A model generated the notes under the pieces. It worked only from the letters and a program-made list of their open reading frames with translations, had not been told where the DNA came from and ran no database searches. Shown here piece after piece: positions 6,849 through 14,302 of a DNA stretch of 28,026 nucleotides (the stretch's first letter is position 1; each line of letters begins with the position of its first letter). Origin of the DNA: Acidimicrobiia bacterium (lineage in GTDB: Bacteria > Actinomycetota > Acidimicrobiia > Acidimicrobiales > Acidimicrobilacustridaceae); the NCBI GenBank assembly GCA_016462055.1, contig JAEMTX010000006.1, positions 1 through 28,026 on the forward strand, given 5' to 3'. A program made the position numbers and the translations under genes.

Positions 6849-6865
6849 TCCACAAGAGATCCACA
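6846..6865 (+). promoter_or_regulatory. DnaA box plus degenerate second copy at the rpf promoter
   Basis: TTATCCACA at 6846-6854 is a perfect match to the high-affinity DnaA box. A second 9-mer, AGATCCACA (6857-6865), matches at 7 of 9 positions and starts 11 bp later, one helical turn away in the same orientation. They overlap and flank the candidate -10 of the Rpf-like gene. Matches are direct observation; DnaA binding is inferred. Confidence 0.45.
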
Positions 6866-6894
6866 GGTGGCAACCACCCAATTTGGGCCCAATT
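6866..6894. other. Palindromic stretch after msrA
   Basis: A perfect hairpin GGTGG-CAA-CCACC (6866-6878) and a perfect palindrome TTGGGCCCAA (6883-6892) lie just past the msrA stop on the minus strand. Either could help end the msrA mRNA, but there is no U-tract. Together with the rpf leader they fill the 270-bp gap between msrA and the Rpf-like gene. Confidence 0.3.
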
Positions 6895-6910
6895 CCAGCT
6901 TGGCCAGGCC

Positions 6911-7561
6911 TTAAACGCCGCTGATTCCGATCGGGCAGCTCACGCCAGTGCCACCAATTCCGCAGTAGCCGTTGGGATTTTTGGCGAGATATTGCTGGTG
7001 GTAGTCCTCGGCGTAGAAGAACGGACCCGCCAAGGAAATCTCGGTCGTGACTGCGTCGAAATGCGCAGCCGCCAACATCTCGCCAAAGCGAACCGCGCTC
7101 GCCTTGGCGGCATCGAACTGCATTTGGTCAGAGCAATAAATCGCGGAGCGATATTGAGTTCCGATGTCGTTGCCTTGGCGATGGCCTTGGGTCGGATCGT
7201 GATTTTCCCAAAAACAACGAAGCACCGCGTCGAGATCGGTCAGCGTGTTGTCCCATGCGACAAGCACAACTTCGGTATGCCCAGTGAGCCCAGAACAGGC
7301 CTCTTCATAGGTTGGGTTCGGCGTGTAGCCGCCGGCGTAACCAACGGCAGTCGTGACGACTCCCGGGAGTTGCCAGAACTTTCGTTCTGCTCCCCAAAAG
7401 CACCCCATACCAACAACGAGTTGCTCGCAATTGTCGGGAAACGGTGGAGTCATCGTTGTACCAAGCACAAGATGCGTGGGTGACACGGGCATGGTCTGAT
7501 CGCGCCCAGGAAGCGCAGCAGCGAGGTCGACCATCTCTGGGGTTCGTGAGCCAAAGAACAT
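6911..7561 (-). CDS. msrA: Peptide methionine sulfoxide reductase A
   Basis: Repairs oxidised methionine by reducing the S-sulfoxide form in proteins and free amino acid, using thioredoxin. The 216-residue protein has the catalytic motif GCFWGAER with C54, the downstream GYAGG and GHTEVV segments, and C-terminal cysteines C200 and C209 in GYCGIGGTGVSCP that would serve as recycling cysteines. The N-terminal 35 residues extend beyond the core, as in the E. coli long form. The ATG at 7561 has no SD and lies 6 nt after a TAGCCT hexamer, the geometry expected for a leaderless mRNA. It is divergent from menC. Grouping near sodB fits oxidative-stress defence, but each gene has its own promoter. Confidence 0.96.
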   Translation of the reverse strand: MFFGSRTPEMVDLAAALPGRDQTMPVSPTHLVLGTTMTPPFPDNCEQLVVGMGCFWGAERKFWQLPGVVTTAVGYAGGYTPNPTYEEACSGLTGHTEVVLVAWDNTLTDLDAVLRCFWENHDPTQGHRQGNDIGTQYRSAIYCSDQMQFDAAKASAVRFGEMLAAAHFDAVTTEISLAGPFFYAEDYHQQYLAKNPNGYCGIGGTGVSCPIGISGV

Positions 7562-7567
7562 GATCCA

Positions 7568-7573
7568 AGGCTA
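7568..7573 (-). promoter_or_regulatory. -10 hexamer of msrA (leaderless type)
   Basis: TAGCCT on the minus strand, 6 nt before the msrA ATG. It mirrors the menC hexamer on the other strand of this 53-bp divergent intergenic region. Confidence 0.5.
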
Positions 7574-7602
7574 CCGCCGAGGCCCCCAATCGAGCCGGGT
7601 CC

Positions 7603-7608
7603 TAGGCT
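7603..7608 (+). promoter_or_regulatory. -10 hexamer of menC (leaderless type)
   Basis: TAGGCT, exactly 6 nt before the menC ATG at 7615, so the A of the ATG is the likely first base of the mRNA. Confidence 0.5.
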
Positions 7609-7614
7609 CAGTGA

Positions 7615-8748
7615 ATGCACGTCGAGGCCGTTGAACTGCGAGTGATCGCTTTGCCGATGGTCGCTCCGTTCGTGGCGGCACATGGGACCGTCAGTTCCCG
7701 CACCGCAGTACTCGTTCGCATCCTTGGTACCGAGGACGAGGGCTGGGGCGAATGTGCCGCTCTCCCCGAGCCCACCTACAGCGAAGAGTTCGTCGACGGG
7801 GCCTACCTTGCGCTGCAAGAACTTCTCGTCCCACGACTGCTCGCAACCAATGGAACCGTGACCGCCACCGATCTCAGTTCGGTCTTCGCCGAAGTGATCG
7901 GTCATCCGATGGCGAAAGCATCGATCGAGTTAGCGCTGCTCGATGCACAGGGCCGCCGATCGGAAATCTCGCTAGCGCGAATGTTCGCTCCCCACTCCGC
8001 AGACCCCGCGGCGACTGTACCGGCAGGCGTTGCCATCGGATTACTGGCCACACCCGAAGACCTCGCCGCCGAGGTTTCGACACGTGTTGCCGAGGGATAC
8101 GGGCGCATCAAGATCAAGATCGCCCCCGGTCGAGATATTGATTTCATACAGGCCGCGCGAGATGCTGTCGGCGTTCACATCGAACTGAGTGTCGATGCAA
8201 ATGGTGCCTACACACTTGATGACGCGAAAATGCTTGCGGGTCTTGATGATTTCGATCTCGCCTACATTGAGCAACCGCTCGCCGCGGACAATCTCTTGAA
8301 CCATGCCGAATTAGCTCGACGCATTTCAACGCGCATCTGTCTCGATGAATCACTCACATCAGCAACGGTGACCCGTGAAGCACTCGATATGGGTGCGTGT
8401 TCGGTGGTGTGCGTCAAAGCCCCTCGTTATGGAAGTTGGGTCGAGGCCGCTTCAGTCCTTGACCATTGCGCGGGTCTCGGAATCGATGCATGGGTAGGCG
8501 GAATGCTTGATGGCGGAATTGGTCGAGCCGCGAATATTGCCCTCGCCGCTCATCTCGGGGCTTCACTTACTGGAGACATTGCTGCCACTAACCGTTTCTT
8601 CACTGAGGACGTGTGTGCGCCATTCACCGTTGCAGGACCGAGCGGCGGCGGAACGATCACTGTTCCGAGCGGACCGGGACTTGGCATCTCGATCGATGCC
8701 GCGGCGCTATCGAAACTTACGTTACGTTCCACCATCATCCGACGCTGA
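7615..8748 (+). CDS. menC: o-Succinylbenzoate synthase (enolase superfamily, MenC/NSAR group)
   Basis: Enolase-superfamily enzyme that dehydrates SHCHC to o-succinylbenzoate in menaquinone synthesis. The 377-residue protein has an N-terminal capping domain and a TIM barrel with K166 and K168 (RIKIKIAPG), metal ligands D194 (VDANGAYT), E219 (IEQPL) and D244 (LDES), and the opposite-face lysine K268. These sit at a constant +5 offset from the Amycolatopsis OSBS/N-succinylamino acid racemase residues as I recall them. WVGGM and GIGRA near 293-304 are also typical of this group. The lysine motif reads CVKAPRYGSW instead of the usual NIKPGRVGG, a small departure near the active site. No other men genes are adjacent, so N-acylamino acid racemase or dual activity cannot be excluded. 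Confidence 0.82.
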   Translation: MHVEAVELRVIALPMVAPFVAAHGTVSSRTAVLVRILGTEDEGWGECAALPEPTYSEEFVDGAYLALQELLVPRLLATNGTVTATDLSSVFAEVIGHPMAKASIELALLDAQGRRSEISLARMFAPHSADPAATVPAGVAIGLLATPEDLAAEVSTRVAEGYGRIKIKIAPGRDIDFIQAARDAVGVHIELSVDANGAYTLDDAKMLAGLDDFDLAYIEQPLAADNLLNHAELARRISTRICLDESLTSATVTREALDMGACSVVCVKAPRYGSWVEAASVLDHCAGLGIDAWVGGMLDGGIGRAANIALAAHLGASLTGDIAATNRFFTEDVCAPFTVAGPSGGGTITVPSGPGLGISIDAAALSKLTLRSTIIRR

Positions 8749-8762
8749 ACACGTCGGGGCTC

Positions 8763-8768
8763 TAATGT
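8763..8768 (+). promoter_or_regulatory. -10 hexamer of the SDR gene (leaderless type)
   Basis: TAATGT lies 8 nt before the ATG at 8777, in the 28-base gap after menC. It supports the start at 8777 over the ATG at 8765, which overlaps the hexamer itself. Confidence 0.4.
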
Positions 8769-8776
8769 CGTCGCCC

Positions 8777-9565
8777 ATGAGCCTTCTTGATCGATTCCGC
8801 GTTGATGGCAAAGTTGCCATCGTTACTGGTGCCGGACGTGGCATCGGTGCTGCTTCTGCCCTTGCTCTCGCCGAAGCCGGCGCCGATGTTGCCATCACTG
8901 CCCGCACTGCTGACCAGCTTGAAGAGATCGCAACCGCTATCCGCGGTTTCGGACGTCGGGCCTTTGTTCTGCCTGGCGATGTGAACAAACTTGAGTTCCT
9001 CGCCGAGTTCGCCAACGCGGCCATCGAAGAACTCGGCAAGATCGACATTGTGGTCAACAACGCAGGCGGGTCACCTCCTGCAGCGATCACCGATGTCACC
9101 GCCAAATCGTTTGAGGCAGCGTTTCACTTCAACGTCACGACGGCTCTTGCGATGACACAGGCCTGCATCCCCCAGTTGGTCGAGAACCACGGCTGCGTGG
9201 TGAACATTTCCTCGATGGCGGGTCGCACCGCCGCCCGTGGCCTCACCCAATACGGGGTTGCCAAAGCAGCCCTCACCCACCTCACCCGCTATCTCGCTAC
9301 TGACCTCAACCCAAAGGTGCGCGTCAACGGCATTGCCGTCGGTTCAACGGCAACCTCAGCGCTTGAAACCGTTCTCGTCATGCCCGAAATTCGCGACACC
9401 ATGATCGCCAACACGCCGCTGCGATTTATCGGCGAGCCCGAAGACATCGCTCTTGGCGTGTTGTATCTCTCGTCGCCGGCGGCGCGTTATGTCACCGGCA
9501 AGATCATCGAGATCGACGGCGGTACCGAGTCGAGCACGCTCGAAATGCCGTTTCCCGATTTCTGA
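8777..9565 (+). CDS. Short-chain dehydrogenase/reductase (classical SDR)
   Basis: NAD(P)(H)-dependent oxidoreductase of 262 residues. It has the dinucleotide motif TGAGRGIG (17-24), NNAG (94-97), a catalytic serine in VVNISS (S145/S146), and Y159 and K163 in YGVAKAA. The C-terminus carries the SDR ending VTGKIIEIDGG. It resembles actinobacterial 7-alpha-hydroxysteroid or 3-oxoacyl reductase-like SDRs, but the substrate cannot be assigned. The start at 8777 gives MSLLDRFRVDGKVAIV, the usual SDR beginning, and follows a TAATGT hexamer. Upstream in-frame ATGs run back into menC and are rejected. It stands 28 bases after menC and ends in a hairpin shared with the convergent amidohydrolase gene. 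Confidence 0.9.
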   Translation: MSLLDRFRVDGKVAIVTGAGRGIGAASALALAEAGADVAITARTADQLEEIATAIRGFGRRAFVLPGDVNKLEFLAEFANAAIEELGKIDIVVNNAGGSPPAAITDVTAKSFEAAFHFNVTTALAMTQACIPQLVENHGCVVNISSMAGRTAARGLTQYGVAKAALTHLTRYLATDLNPKVRVNGIAVGSTATSALETVLVMPEIRDTMIANTPLRFIGEPEDIALGVLYLSSPAARYVTGKIIEIDGGTESSTLEMPFPDF

Positions 9566-9571
9566 ATCGGG
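9554..9571. terminator. Hairpin between convergent SDR and amidohydrolase genes
   Basis: CCCGATT (9554-9560) and AATCGGG (9565-9571) form a perfect 7-bp stem with loop TCTG. The stem spans the SDR stop codon and ends 9 bases before the stop of the opposing gene. It could terminate either strand, but the U-tract is weak on both. Confidence 0.45.
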
Positions 9572-9580
9572 TTCACAGAC

Positions 9581-11299
9581 TTAAATCGCGACGGTGTCGG
9601 TGTTGCGACCAGAACGCAATGTCGTCCCTGGCGTATCGCCAGTGACGTTGCCGTCACGCACGATTGCGACGCCATTGACGATGGTGGCATCGATACCCGT
9701 GGCTTCGGAATAGAGACGCCATCCGTTTGCGGGAAGGTCTTGTCGCGGCACAACAGTGCCAGGACCGACTGTGTCGGGATCAAGGATCACGAGATCAGCG
9801 AACCATCCTTCGGCCACCTGACCGCGATCGCGCACGCCGTAGAAACGAGCGGGAGCATCAGTAAACAACTGCACCGCTCGTTCGAGCGACATCAGCTGTC
9901 GCTTGCGCACCGCTTCAGCGAAGAATCCGGTATGGCATGCGAACGTCTTCATCATGTCGAGATGGGCGCCTGCATCGGATCCGCCGGCGATAACCCGGGG
10001 GTCGGATTCAAGCAGTCGAACGCGCTCTACCCACGCCTCATCGTCGGTGCCAATGAATCGAGGTTCAAGACCGGTCTTCAGGTCATCGGCAACCACGATG
10101 TCGAGCATCGCATCGATCGGAGCAACGCCCTTTTCGAGAGCAATGTCGGCCACAACACGGCCGACGTACTGCTGCAGTTCGTCTTTCGACACATCGATAA
10201 TGCGATAGTCAGCGATTGCGGCCAGTGAATGCTGGGGAGGAAGTTGCGCAAGGGCCGCAGCGATCGTTGCCCGCACAGCAGGATCGGCGAGTGCGGCTTT
10301 ACGCTCGGGCAGTGGAAGATGAATGACATCGCTCACGCCCGGGAGAATGTCGAGCACAAAGCCCGAGGCGAAACACAAGCGCATCCGCATCGGCTCAGGC
10401 AAGCACAGGCCCACAACTCGTCCACCCTTTGCCGAAGCCACATCTGACGCCGACAACTTGTTCTCACGCCCGGCTGCGGCAGTTGGATCAGAAGAAACGA
10501 CCATAACGTTCCAGTTGAGTGAACGCTGCGCAGCAACGCTCATGTCGGCCATCAGATTCATTTCGTCTTCCGTGAAGGTCCCAGCGGCTGACGCGATAAA
10601 TTCGAGGGAAGTACCCGGGTGTTGTCCGATGGCAGCAGAGAGTGCAATGAATTCGTCACGAGTGGCCCATCGGGATGGAACAGGATTTCCTTGATGATCG
10701 CTGTGGCTGTTTGATGCCGTGCTGGAAAATCCCATCCCTCCTTCTTCGATGCTTCGGTGAAGAAGAGCAACCATTGCCGCGATCTGGTCGGGCGTGGCCT
10801 CGTAACCAACCGCGTCTTCGCCCATAACAACTCGACGCAGCGCGCTATGGCCGACCATGAAGCCTGCGTTAACGGCGAGATTTCCCTCGAGCCGATCTAG
10901 CCACGAACCAAACCCATCCCACATGAGATCAAGTCCAGCTTCGAGCGATTCGATCGGCATGCCTTCAACACGAGCAAGCATTGGAATCAGGTATTCGGCG
11001 GCTTCAGGAGTGACCGGCGCGATTGAAAAGCCACAGTTACCGCCGAAGACTGAAGTGACGCCATGCAGCGAAGACGGCGTTGCCGCGGGATCCCACATGA
11101 CCTGCGGGTCGTAATGGGTGTGGAGATCAACAAACCCAGGAGTAACGACACGACCCTCGGCATCAATGGTCTTGGCCGCGGACTCGGTGATGTCACCGAT
11201 CGCCACAATGCGACCATCGCGCACGCCAACATCGGCTCGGAATCGGTCACGACCGGTTCCATCAATAACCGTGCCGCCCTTGATCAGAAGATCGAGCAT
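9581..11299 (-). CDS. D-aminoacylase / N-acyl-D-amino-acid deacylase family amidohydrolase
   Basis: Metal-dependent amidohydrolase of 572 residues. It opens with the small beta domain typical of the superfamily (LIKGGTVIDGTG), then the metal motif FVDLHTHYDPQ (H60, H62) and GGNCGFS with C89, the cysteine that bridges or binds metal in D-aminoacylases. A late GGSDAGAHLD supplies the conserved aspartate, and the beta sandwich closes the protein (FADLVILDPDTV). Members hydrolyse N-acyl-D-amino acids or related amides; the actual substrate is unknown. The ATG at 11299 has a good SD (AGGGGGA) 7 nt upstream. The gene is convergent with the SDR gene, and a palindrome lies over its probable promoter. 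Confidence 0.88.
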   Translation of the reverse strand: MLDLLIKGGTVIDGTGRDRFRADVGVRDGRIVAIGDITESAAKTIDAEGRVVTPGFVDLHTHYDPQVMWDPAATPSSLHGVTSVFGGNCGFSIAPVTPEAAEYLIPMLARVEGMPIESLEAGLDLMWDGFGSWLDRLEGNLAVNAGFMVGHSALRRVVMGEDAVGYEATPDQIAAMVALLHRSIEEGGMGFSSTASNSHSDHQGNPVPSRWATRDEFIALSAAIGQHPGTSLEFIASAAGTFTEDEMNLMADMSVAAQRSLNWNVMVVSSDPTAAAGRENKLSASDVASAKGGRVVGLCLPEPMRMRLCFASGFVLDILPGVSDVIHLPLPERKAALADPAVRATIAAALAQLPPQHSLAAIADYRIIDVSKDELQQYVGRVVADIALEKGVAPIDAMLDIVVADDLKTGLEPRFIGTDDEAWVERVRLLESDPRVIAGGSDAGAHLDMMKTFACHTGFFAEAVRKRQLMSLERAVQLFTDAPARFYGVRDRGQVAEGWFADLVILDPDTVGPGTVVPRQDLPANGWRLYSEATGIDATIVNGVAIVRDGNVTGDTPGTTLRSGRNTDTVAI

Positions 11300-11314
11300 G
11301 AAAATTCCCCCTAG

Positions 11315-11337
11315 ACACAGCCCTATGGCCTCTGTGT
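11315..11337. promoter_or_regulatory. Operator-like palindrome before the amidohydrolase
   Basis: ACACAG (11315-11320) and CTGTGT (11332-11337) are perfect inverted arms 11 bp apart, with a partly palindromic centre. They lie 16-38 bases before the ATG of the amidohydrolase gene, where its promoter should be. This resembles a dimeric repressor site; no regulator gene is adjacent. Confidence 0.3.
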
Positions 11338-11377
11338 TCGCTCCATCCTGCCACTCGTGAAGACGAAACGGAAGAAG

Positions 11378-12466
11378 TCAGCTCCAGTTGCGGTTTCGGA
11401 TCACCGATACGGCCGCTGTTGCGATGGCTGATTGGGCCGCAGCGCCGGGAACCGTTCCCATGCTTATCGGCGTCGAAGCTTTCCCATCACCCATACACGG
11501 GCCCGAAGTCCACCAATTACGGCCCAATAATGAAGGCCCAGTAATCGTCTTCCACACACAACCGGAAGCGAAGGAGTTCGACTCCACGACGTCAATTCGC
11601 TCGGCCCATGACGCCCCCGACTCACGGACACCAACGACTGCTGCATCGATCTGAGCATTAATTGCGTCGGCAAGCAGAACCTGTTGCCAGGGAAGCAACG
11701 CTGAGAGTCGAGGCGACGCGGGTGAGTAATGCGAATAGAGAAGTTTGGCGTTGATCGTGTGAGCGAGCAGATCAAATGAAATGGCCATGAGGCGTTGCTT
11801 CACTAATTGCTCAGCAAGCAGGCGGTTCACGCATTCAACAAACTGCTGCCGTTGAGCGAGTTCATCGCTCCAACGAGTGCACAGACGCACTGCACCCGAC
11901 GGTTGTTGCAGCAACGCTTCTCCCCCGAGACTTGCGAGAACGATGTCGGGATCATCCTGCTCAATACGTTCGAGAAGGTTGTGTTGTGCGCCTTCCGCCG
12001 GTGCATTGTCATCAGGCGGAAGATTGAGCCAACTTGCAAGCGTTGACCCAGTAACTGCGTAGTTCGCATAGTCAACTGCACCGAGCATCTGTGAAACCTG
12101 CGCAGCCCACGACGCGCCATTCGTTCGGCCAAAGTCTGCGCTGAAGGAAATCTCGTCAGGCGGCGAACCCGGACCATTTCTTCCGTTCGAAGAGCATCGA
12201 GTGCCCGCCGAAGTTGCCGAACCATCGCCGATCCACACAGGCCGACACTCGACGGCATTCGTGATCGGAACCAAGGCTCCTGAACTAGCGGCACCGAATC
12301 CGGCAATCACTCCATCGCCAAACGCTCGAATGCGCAGGCTCTGAGGGATCACACGTGCCGCAGTCGAACTCGAGGTTTGCGCCGACACCGACACCGGAAT
12401 CAAGAAAAGTGCGAGCGACGCAAGGCCAACCACAAGGAAACGTCGACCGGGCGAAAACGTGCGCAC
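11378..12466 (-). CDS. Secreted SGNH-fold protein lacking catalytic signatures
   Basis: Exported protein of about 362 residues. From the GTG at 12466 the N-terminus (MRTFSPGRR, then a hydrophobic stretch ending VSVSAQ) is a signal peptide with likely cleavage near residue 28. An SGNH/GDSL layout is recognisable but degraded. Block I reads FGDGVIAGFG, with Gly (G52) where the nucleophile Ser of GDS should be. Block III reads SLGGEAL in place of GxND. The final D-x-x-H block reads MGTVPGAAAQ, with no His. Block II (YAVTGSTL) is kept. It is therefore probably a non-catalytic extracellular SGNH domain, perhaps binding glycan or lipid. Several cysteines suggest disulfides. The start is supported by TAGGGT 8 nt upstream; a longer reading to 12592 would cross the divergent gene's start. 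Confidence 0.65.
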   Translation of the reverse strand: MRTFSPGRRFLVVGLASLALFLIPVSVSAQTSSSTAARVIPQSLRIRAFGDGVIAGFGAASSGALVPITNAVECRPVWIGDGSATSAGTRCSSNGRNGPGSPPDEISFSADFGRTNGASWAAQVSQMLGAVDYANYAVTGSTLASWLNLPPDDNAPAEGAQHNLLERIEQDDPDIVLASLGGEALLQQPSGAVRLCTRWSDELAQRQQFVECVNRLLAEQLVKQRLMAISFDLLAHTINAKLLYSHYSPASPRLSALLPWQQVLLADAINAQIDAAVVGVRESGASWAERIDVVESNSFASGCVWKTITGPSLLGRNWWTSGPCMGDGKASTPISMGTVPGAAAQSAIATAAVSVIRNRNWS

Positions 12467-12474
12467 AGTCAGTG

Positions 12475-12480
12475 ACCCTA
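12475..12480 (-). promoter_or_regulatory. -10 hexamer of the SGNH-fold gene (leaderless type)
   Basis: TAGGGT on the minus strand, 8 nt before the GTG at 12466. It places the protein start directly before a well-formed signal peptide. Confidence 0.45.
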
Positions 12481-12517
12481 CCGGTGGGTGTCGGAGAGAC
12501 CACAGCGCGGTCGCCCT

Positions 12518-12523
12518 TAGACT
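12518..12523 (+). promoter_or_regulatory. -10 hexamer of the first thioesterase gene (leaderless type)
   Basis: TAGACT, 8 nt before the GTG at 12532, on the other side of the same 65-bp divergent gap. Confidence 0.45.
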
Positions 12524-12531
12524 CACCCCTC

Positions 12532-13371
12532 GTGCCTTCCGACGATGTTCCCGCCGACTCTCGTCCGGCCTACCCGCCACCTCGACACGCAATGAGTCTT
12601 CTGGCTCTTGAATCCGAACAGGACCTCTCTGGTGATGTCCGCGGATGGATGCCCGTCACCCGCCACACGGCGGCTGCCGACGGCATGCCCCGATTGGCTA
12701 CGGTCGCCATGCTTGTTGACGCCCTCGGTGGATTGCGTTCGATCACCGCCTCCGATCCTGAATGGGCCTTCACGGCGGACATGTCGATCCACCTCCTTCC
12801 TGCCGGCCCCATCGAGGTCCTTCAAGCCGATCTCCATGTTCGCCGTCGTGGCCGACGGACTCTTGTCATCGAGGCCGAACTTCTCGCCGATGGCGAACGC
12901 CCTGCTGGTTCAGCACTGCTCACGTTTGCCGTCGTTCCCCGACCAGAGCACCTCGTCAACATCACCATCGATATGACACCCGGCCGACGAATGATGAACC
13001 GCAATTCTGAGCACGAACATCTCACCAGCGACTACCTCGATGAGCTCCAGCTGCTTGTCACTGAACCTGGAAGCGCAACGATCGAACTGCATCCTGCAGT
13101 TTGCAACACCGTTGGCGCGTTGCACGGCGCCGTTCACGCCTCACTGGTCGACGAAGCGTCGGCATCGCTGGCTCGCTCGCTCCTTGGTCGCGATGTCGTC
13201 ACTACCGATATGCACCTGGCCTATCTCGAACTTGGCCGCGTTGGGCCCTTGAGTGCAACGGCTACATCAGTTGGCGGTCCTTCCTCCGACCGCGTCTCGA
13301 CAGTGGTCGAGATTCGTGATGGAAACGGAATGCTCGTTTCTTATGCCACGACTGAAGTGAGCGGACAATGA
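12532..13371 (+). CDS. Tandem double-hotdog thioesterase-like protein (A)
   Basis: Probable acyl-CoA thioesterase-family protein of 279 residues built from two hotdog domains. The first (about 35-145) has VAMLVDALGG on the central helix and the strand FTADMSIHLLPAGP. The second (about 165-279) has GALHGAVHASLVDEA and VTTDMHLAYLELGRVGP, close to the PaaI/YbgC pattern HGG-x(3)-D/E. The GTG at 12532 is chosen because it lies 8 nt after TAGACT; the first 20 residues are proline-rich and poorly conserved in appearance, so a start at the ATG for MSLLALESEQ is the alternative. Its stop overlaps the next gene as ATGA, so the two are translationally coupled. Neighbouring acyl-CoA ligase suggests a lipid or CoA-ester role. 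Confidence 0.75.
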   Translation: MPSDDVPADSRPAYPPPRHAMSLLALESEQDLSGDVRGWMPVTRHTAAADGMPRLATVAMLVDALGGLRSITASDPEWAFTADMSIHLLPAGPIEVLQADLHVRRRGRRTLVIEAELLADGERPAGSALLTFAVVPRPEHLVNITIDMTPGRRMMNRNSEHEHLTSDYLDELQLLVTEPGSATIELHPAVCNTVGALHGAVHASLVDEASASLARSLLGRDVVTTDMHLAYLELGRVGPLSATATSVGGPSSDRVSTVVEIRDGNGMLVSYATTEVSGQ

Positions 13372-14225
13372 GCGGTTTCGGAAGTCCTGCTGATATCGGC
13401 GTCGCGCAATACCTGCTGATGACGATCGAGGAAATCGGTGATGGGACTGCTGCACTTCCCCACACCCGTGGTTACTTTCCTGGAGCGCCAAATACGTTCG
13501 ATGCCAATGGTCGACTCGGCACCGATCTCCTCACTTGCATCATCGATTCGATCGGCGGAATGACCTCAGGTCTCGCCAGCCTTCCCGACTGGATCGTCAC
13601 CACCAATCTCATGGTTCGTCGTGCACCCGACTCACTCACGGGAAGTCACGGCACTGGCGAGCTCACGCTCGACACTCACGTACTTCGACGAGGACGCTCA
13701 TCAGTCGTTACGCGTATCGATACCACCAATGCTTCGGGAGCGATGGTTGCGACCGCGTGGATGTCCTGCGCGATCCTCACCCCCGCCAATGGTCCTCCGC
13801 CGTTTAACCGACCCGTCAAACCTTTCGATCGCGCCGTCCCCAATGATCCGATCTTCGACACACCCCCGCATGAGTTCTTCAACCTTTCGGCCGGTTCAAC
13901 CCCGGGGGTCGTTTCATTGGCTGTCGATCAACGGCTGCGAAACCCGTGGGGGATTCTCCATGGCGGAGCGAGCGCCGTCGTGCTCGATGCCGCCGCCCGC
14001 AGCCTTGTCGTCGGCAGGCCCACTACTGAGGCCACCCCTGAGGCCATCGTCACCGATCTCGCTGTCCATTATTTGAGTCCGGGCCGAGTCGGCCCCGTCG
14101 TGGCCTCTGCCACCACCACCGGCCATCGCGGTCGGGACCATCTTGTGAGAATCGAGGTCAGGGACCAAGGCTCTGACAACAGGCTTATGGCCCTCGCCAT
14201 GACCACCGTTCGGTCGCTCGACTGA
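13368..14225 (+). CDS. Tandem double-hotdog thioesterase-like protein (B)
   Basis: A 285-residue relative of the preceding protein, also with two hotdog domains. The N-terminal one (about 5-140) reads TDLLTCIIDSIGGM with IVTTNLMVRRAP. The C-terminal one (about 165-285) has the clear PaaI-type motif WGILHGGASAVVLDAAAR and the strand IVTDLAVHYLSPGRVGP. The HGG motif in the second domain suggests that half holds the active site, while the first half looks degenerate. The ATG overlaps the stop of the upstream gene by 4 nt (ATGA), so both proteins are probably made together and may form a hetero-oligomer. The substrate is unknown. Confidence 0.78.
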   Translation: MSGFGSPADIGVAQYLLMTIEEIGDGTAALPHTRGYFPGAPNTFDANGRLGTDLLTCIIDSIGGMTSGLASLPDWIVTTNLMVRRAPDSLTGSHGTGELTLDTHVLRRGRSSVVTRIDTTNASGAMVATAWMSCAILTPANGPPPFNRPVKPFDRAVPNDPIFDTPPHEFFNLSAGSTPGVVSLAVDQRLRNPWGILHGGASAVVLDAAARSLVVGRPTTEATPEAIVTDLAVHYLSPGRVGPVVASATTTGHRGRDHLVRIEVRDQGSDNRLMALAMTTVRSLD

Positions 14226-14266
14226 GGTTCGTTACCCGCCGGTAGCAAAGAGGGCGCTCTGTCCCG

Positions 14267-14272
14267 TAGCGT
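14267..14272 (+). promoter_or_regulatory. -10 hexamer before the acyl-CoA ligase
   Basis: TAGCGT in the 77-bp gap after the thioesterase genes. It would start an mRNA about 24 nt before the ATG at 14303, leaving room for the strong SD GGAGGA at 14291-14296. Confidence 0.4.
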
Positions 14273-14302
14273 CTGCCCCGACAACTGCCGGGAGGATCCA
14301 CC

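Noticed and set aside
8507..8776. N-terminal extension of the SDR by about 90 residues
   Set aside because: It runs inside menC and has no SDR features; the protein starts naturally at 8777 (or 8765).
12355..12531. N-terminal extension of thioesterase A by about 59 residues
   Set aside because: It would overlap the divergent SGNH-fold gene's signal peptide region and both -10 hexamers.
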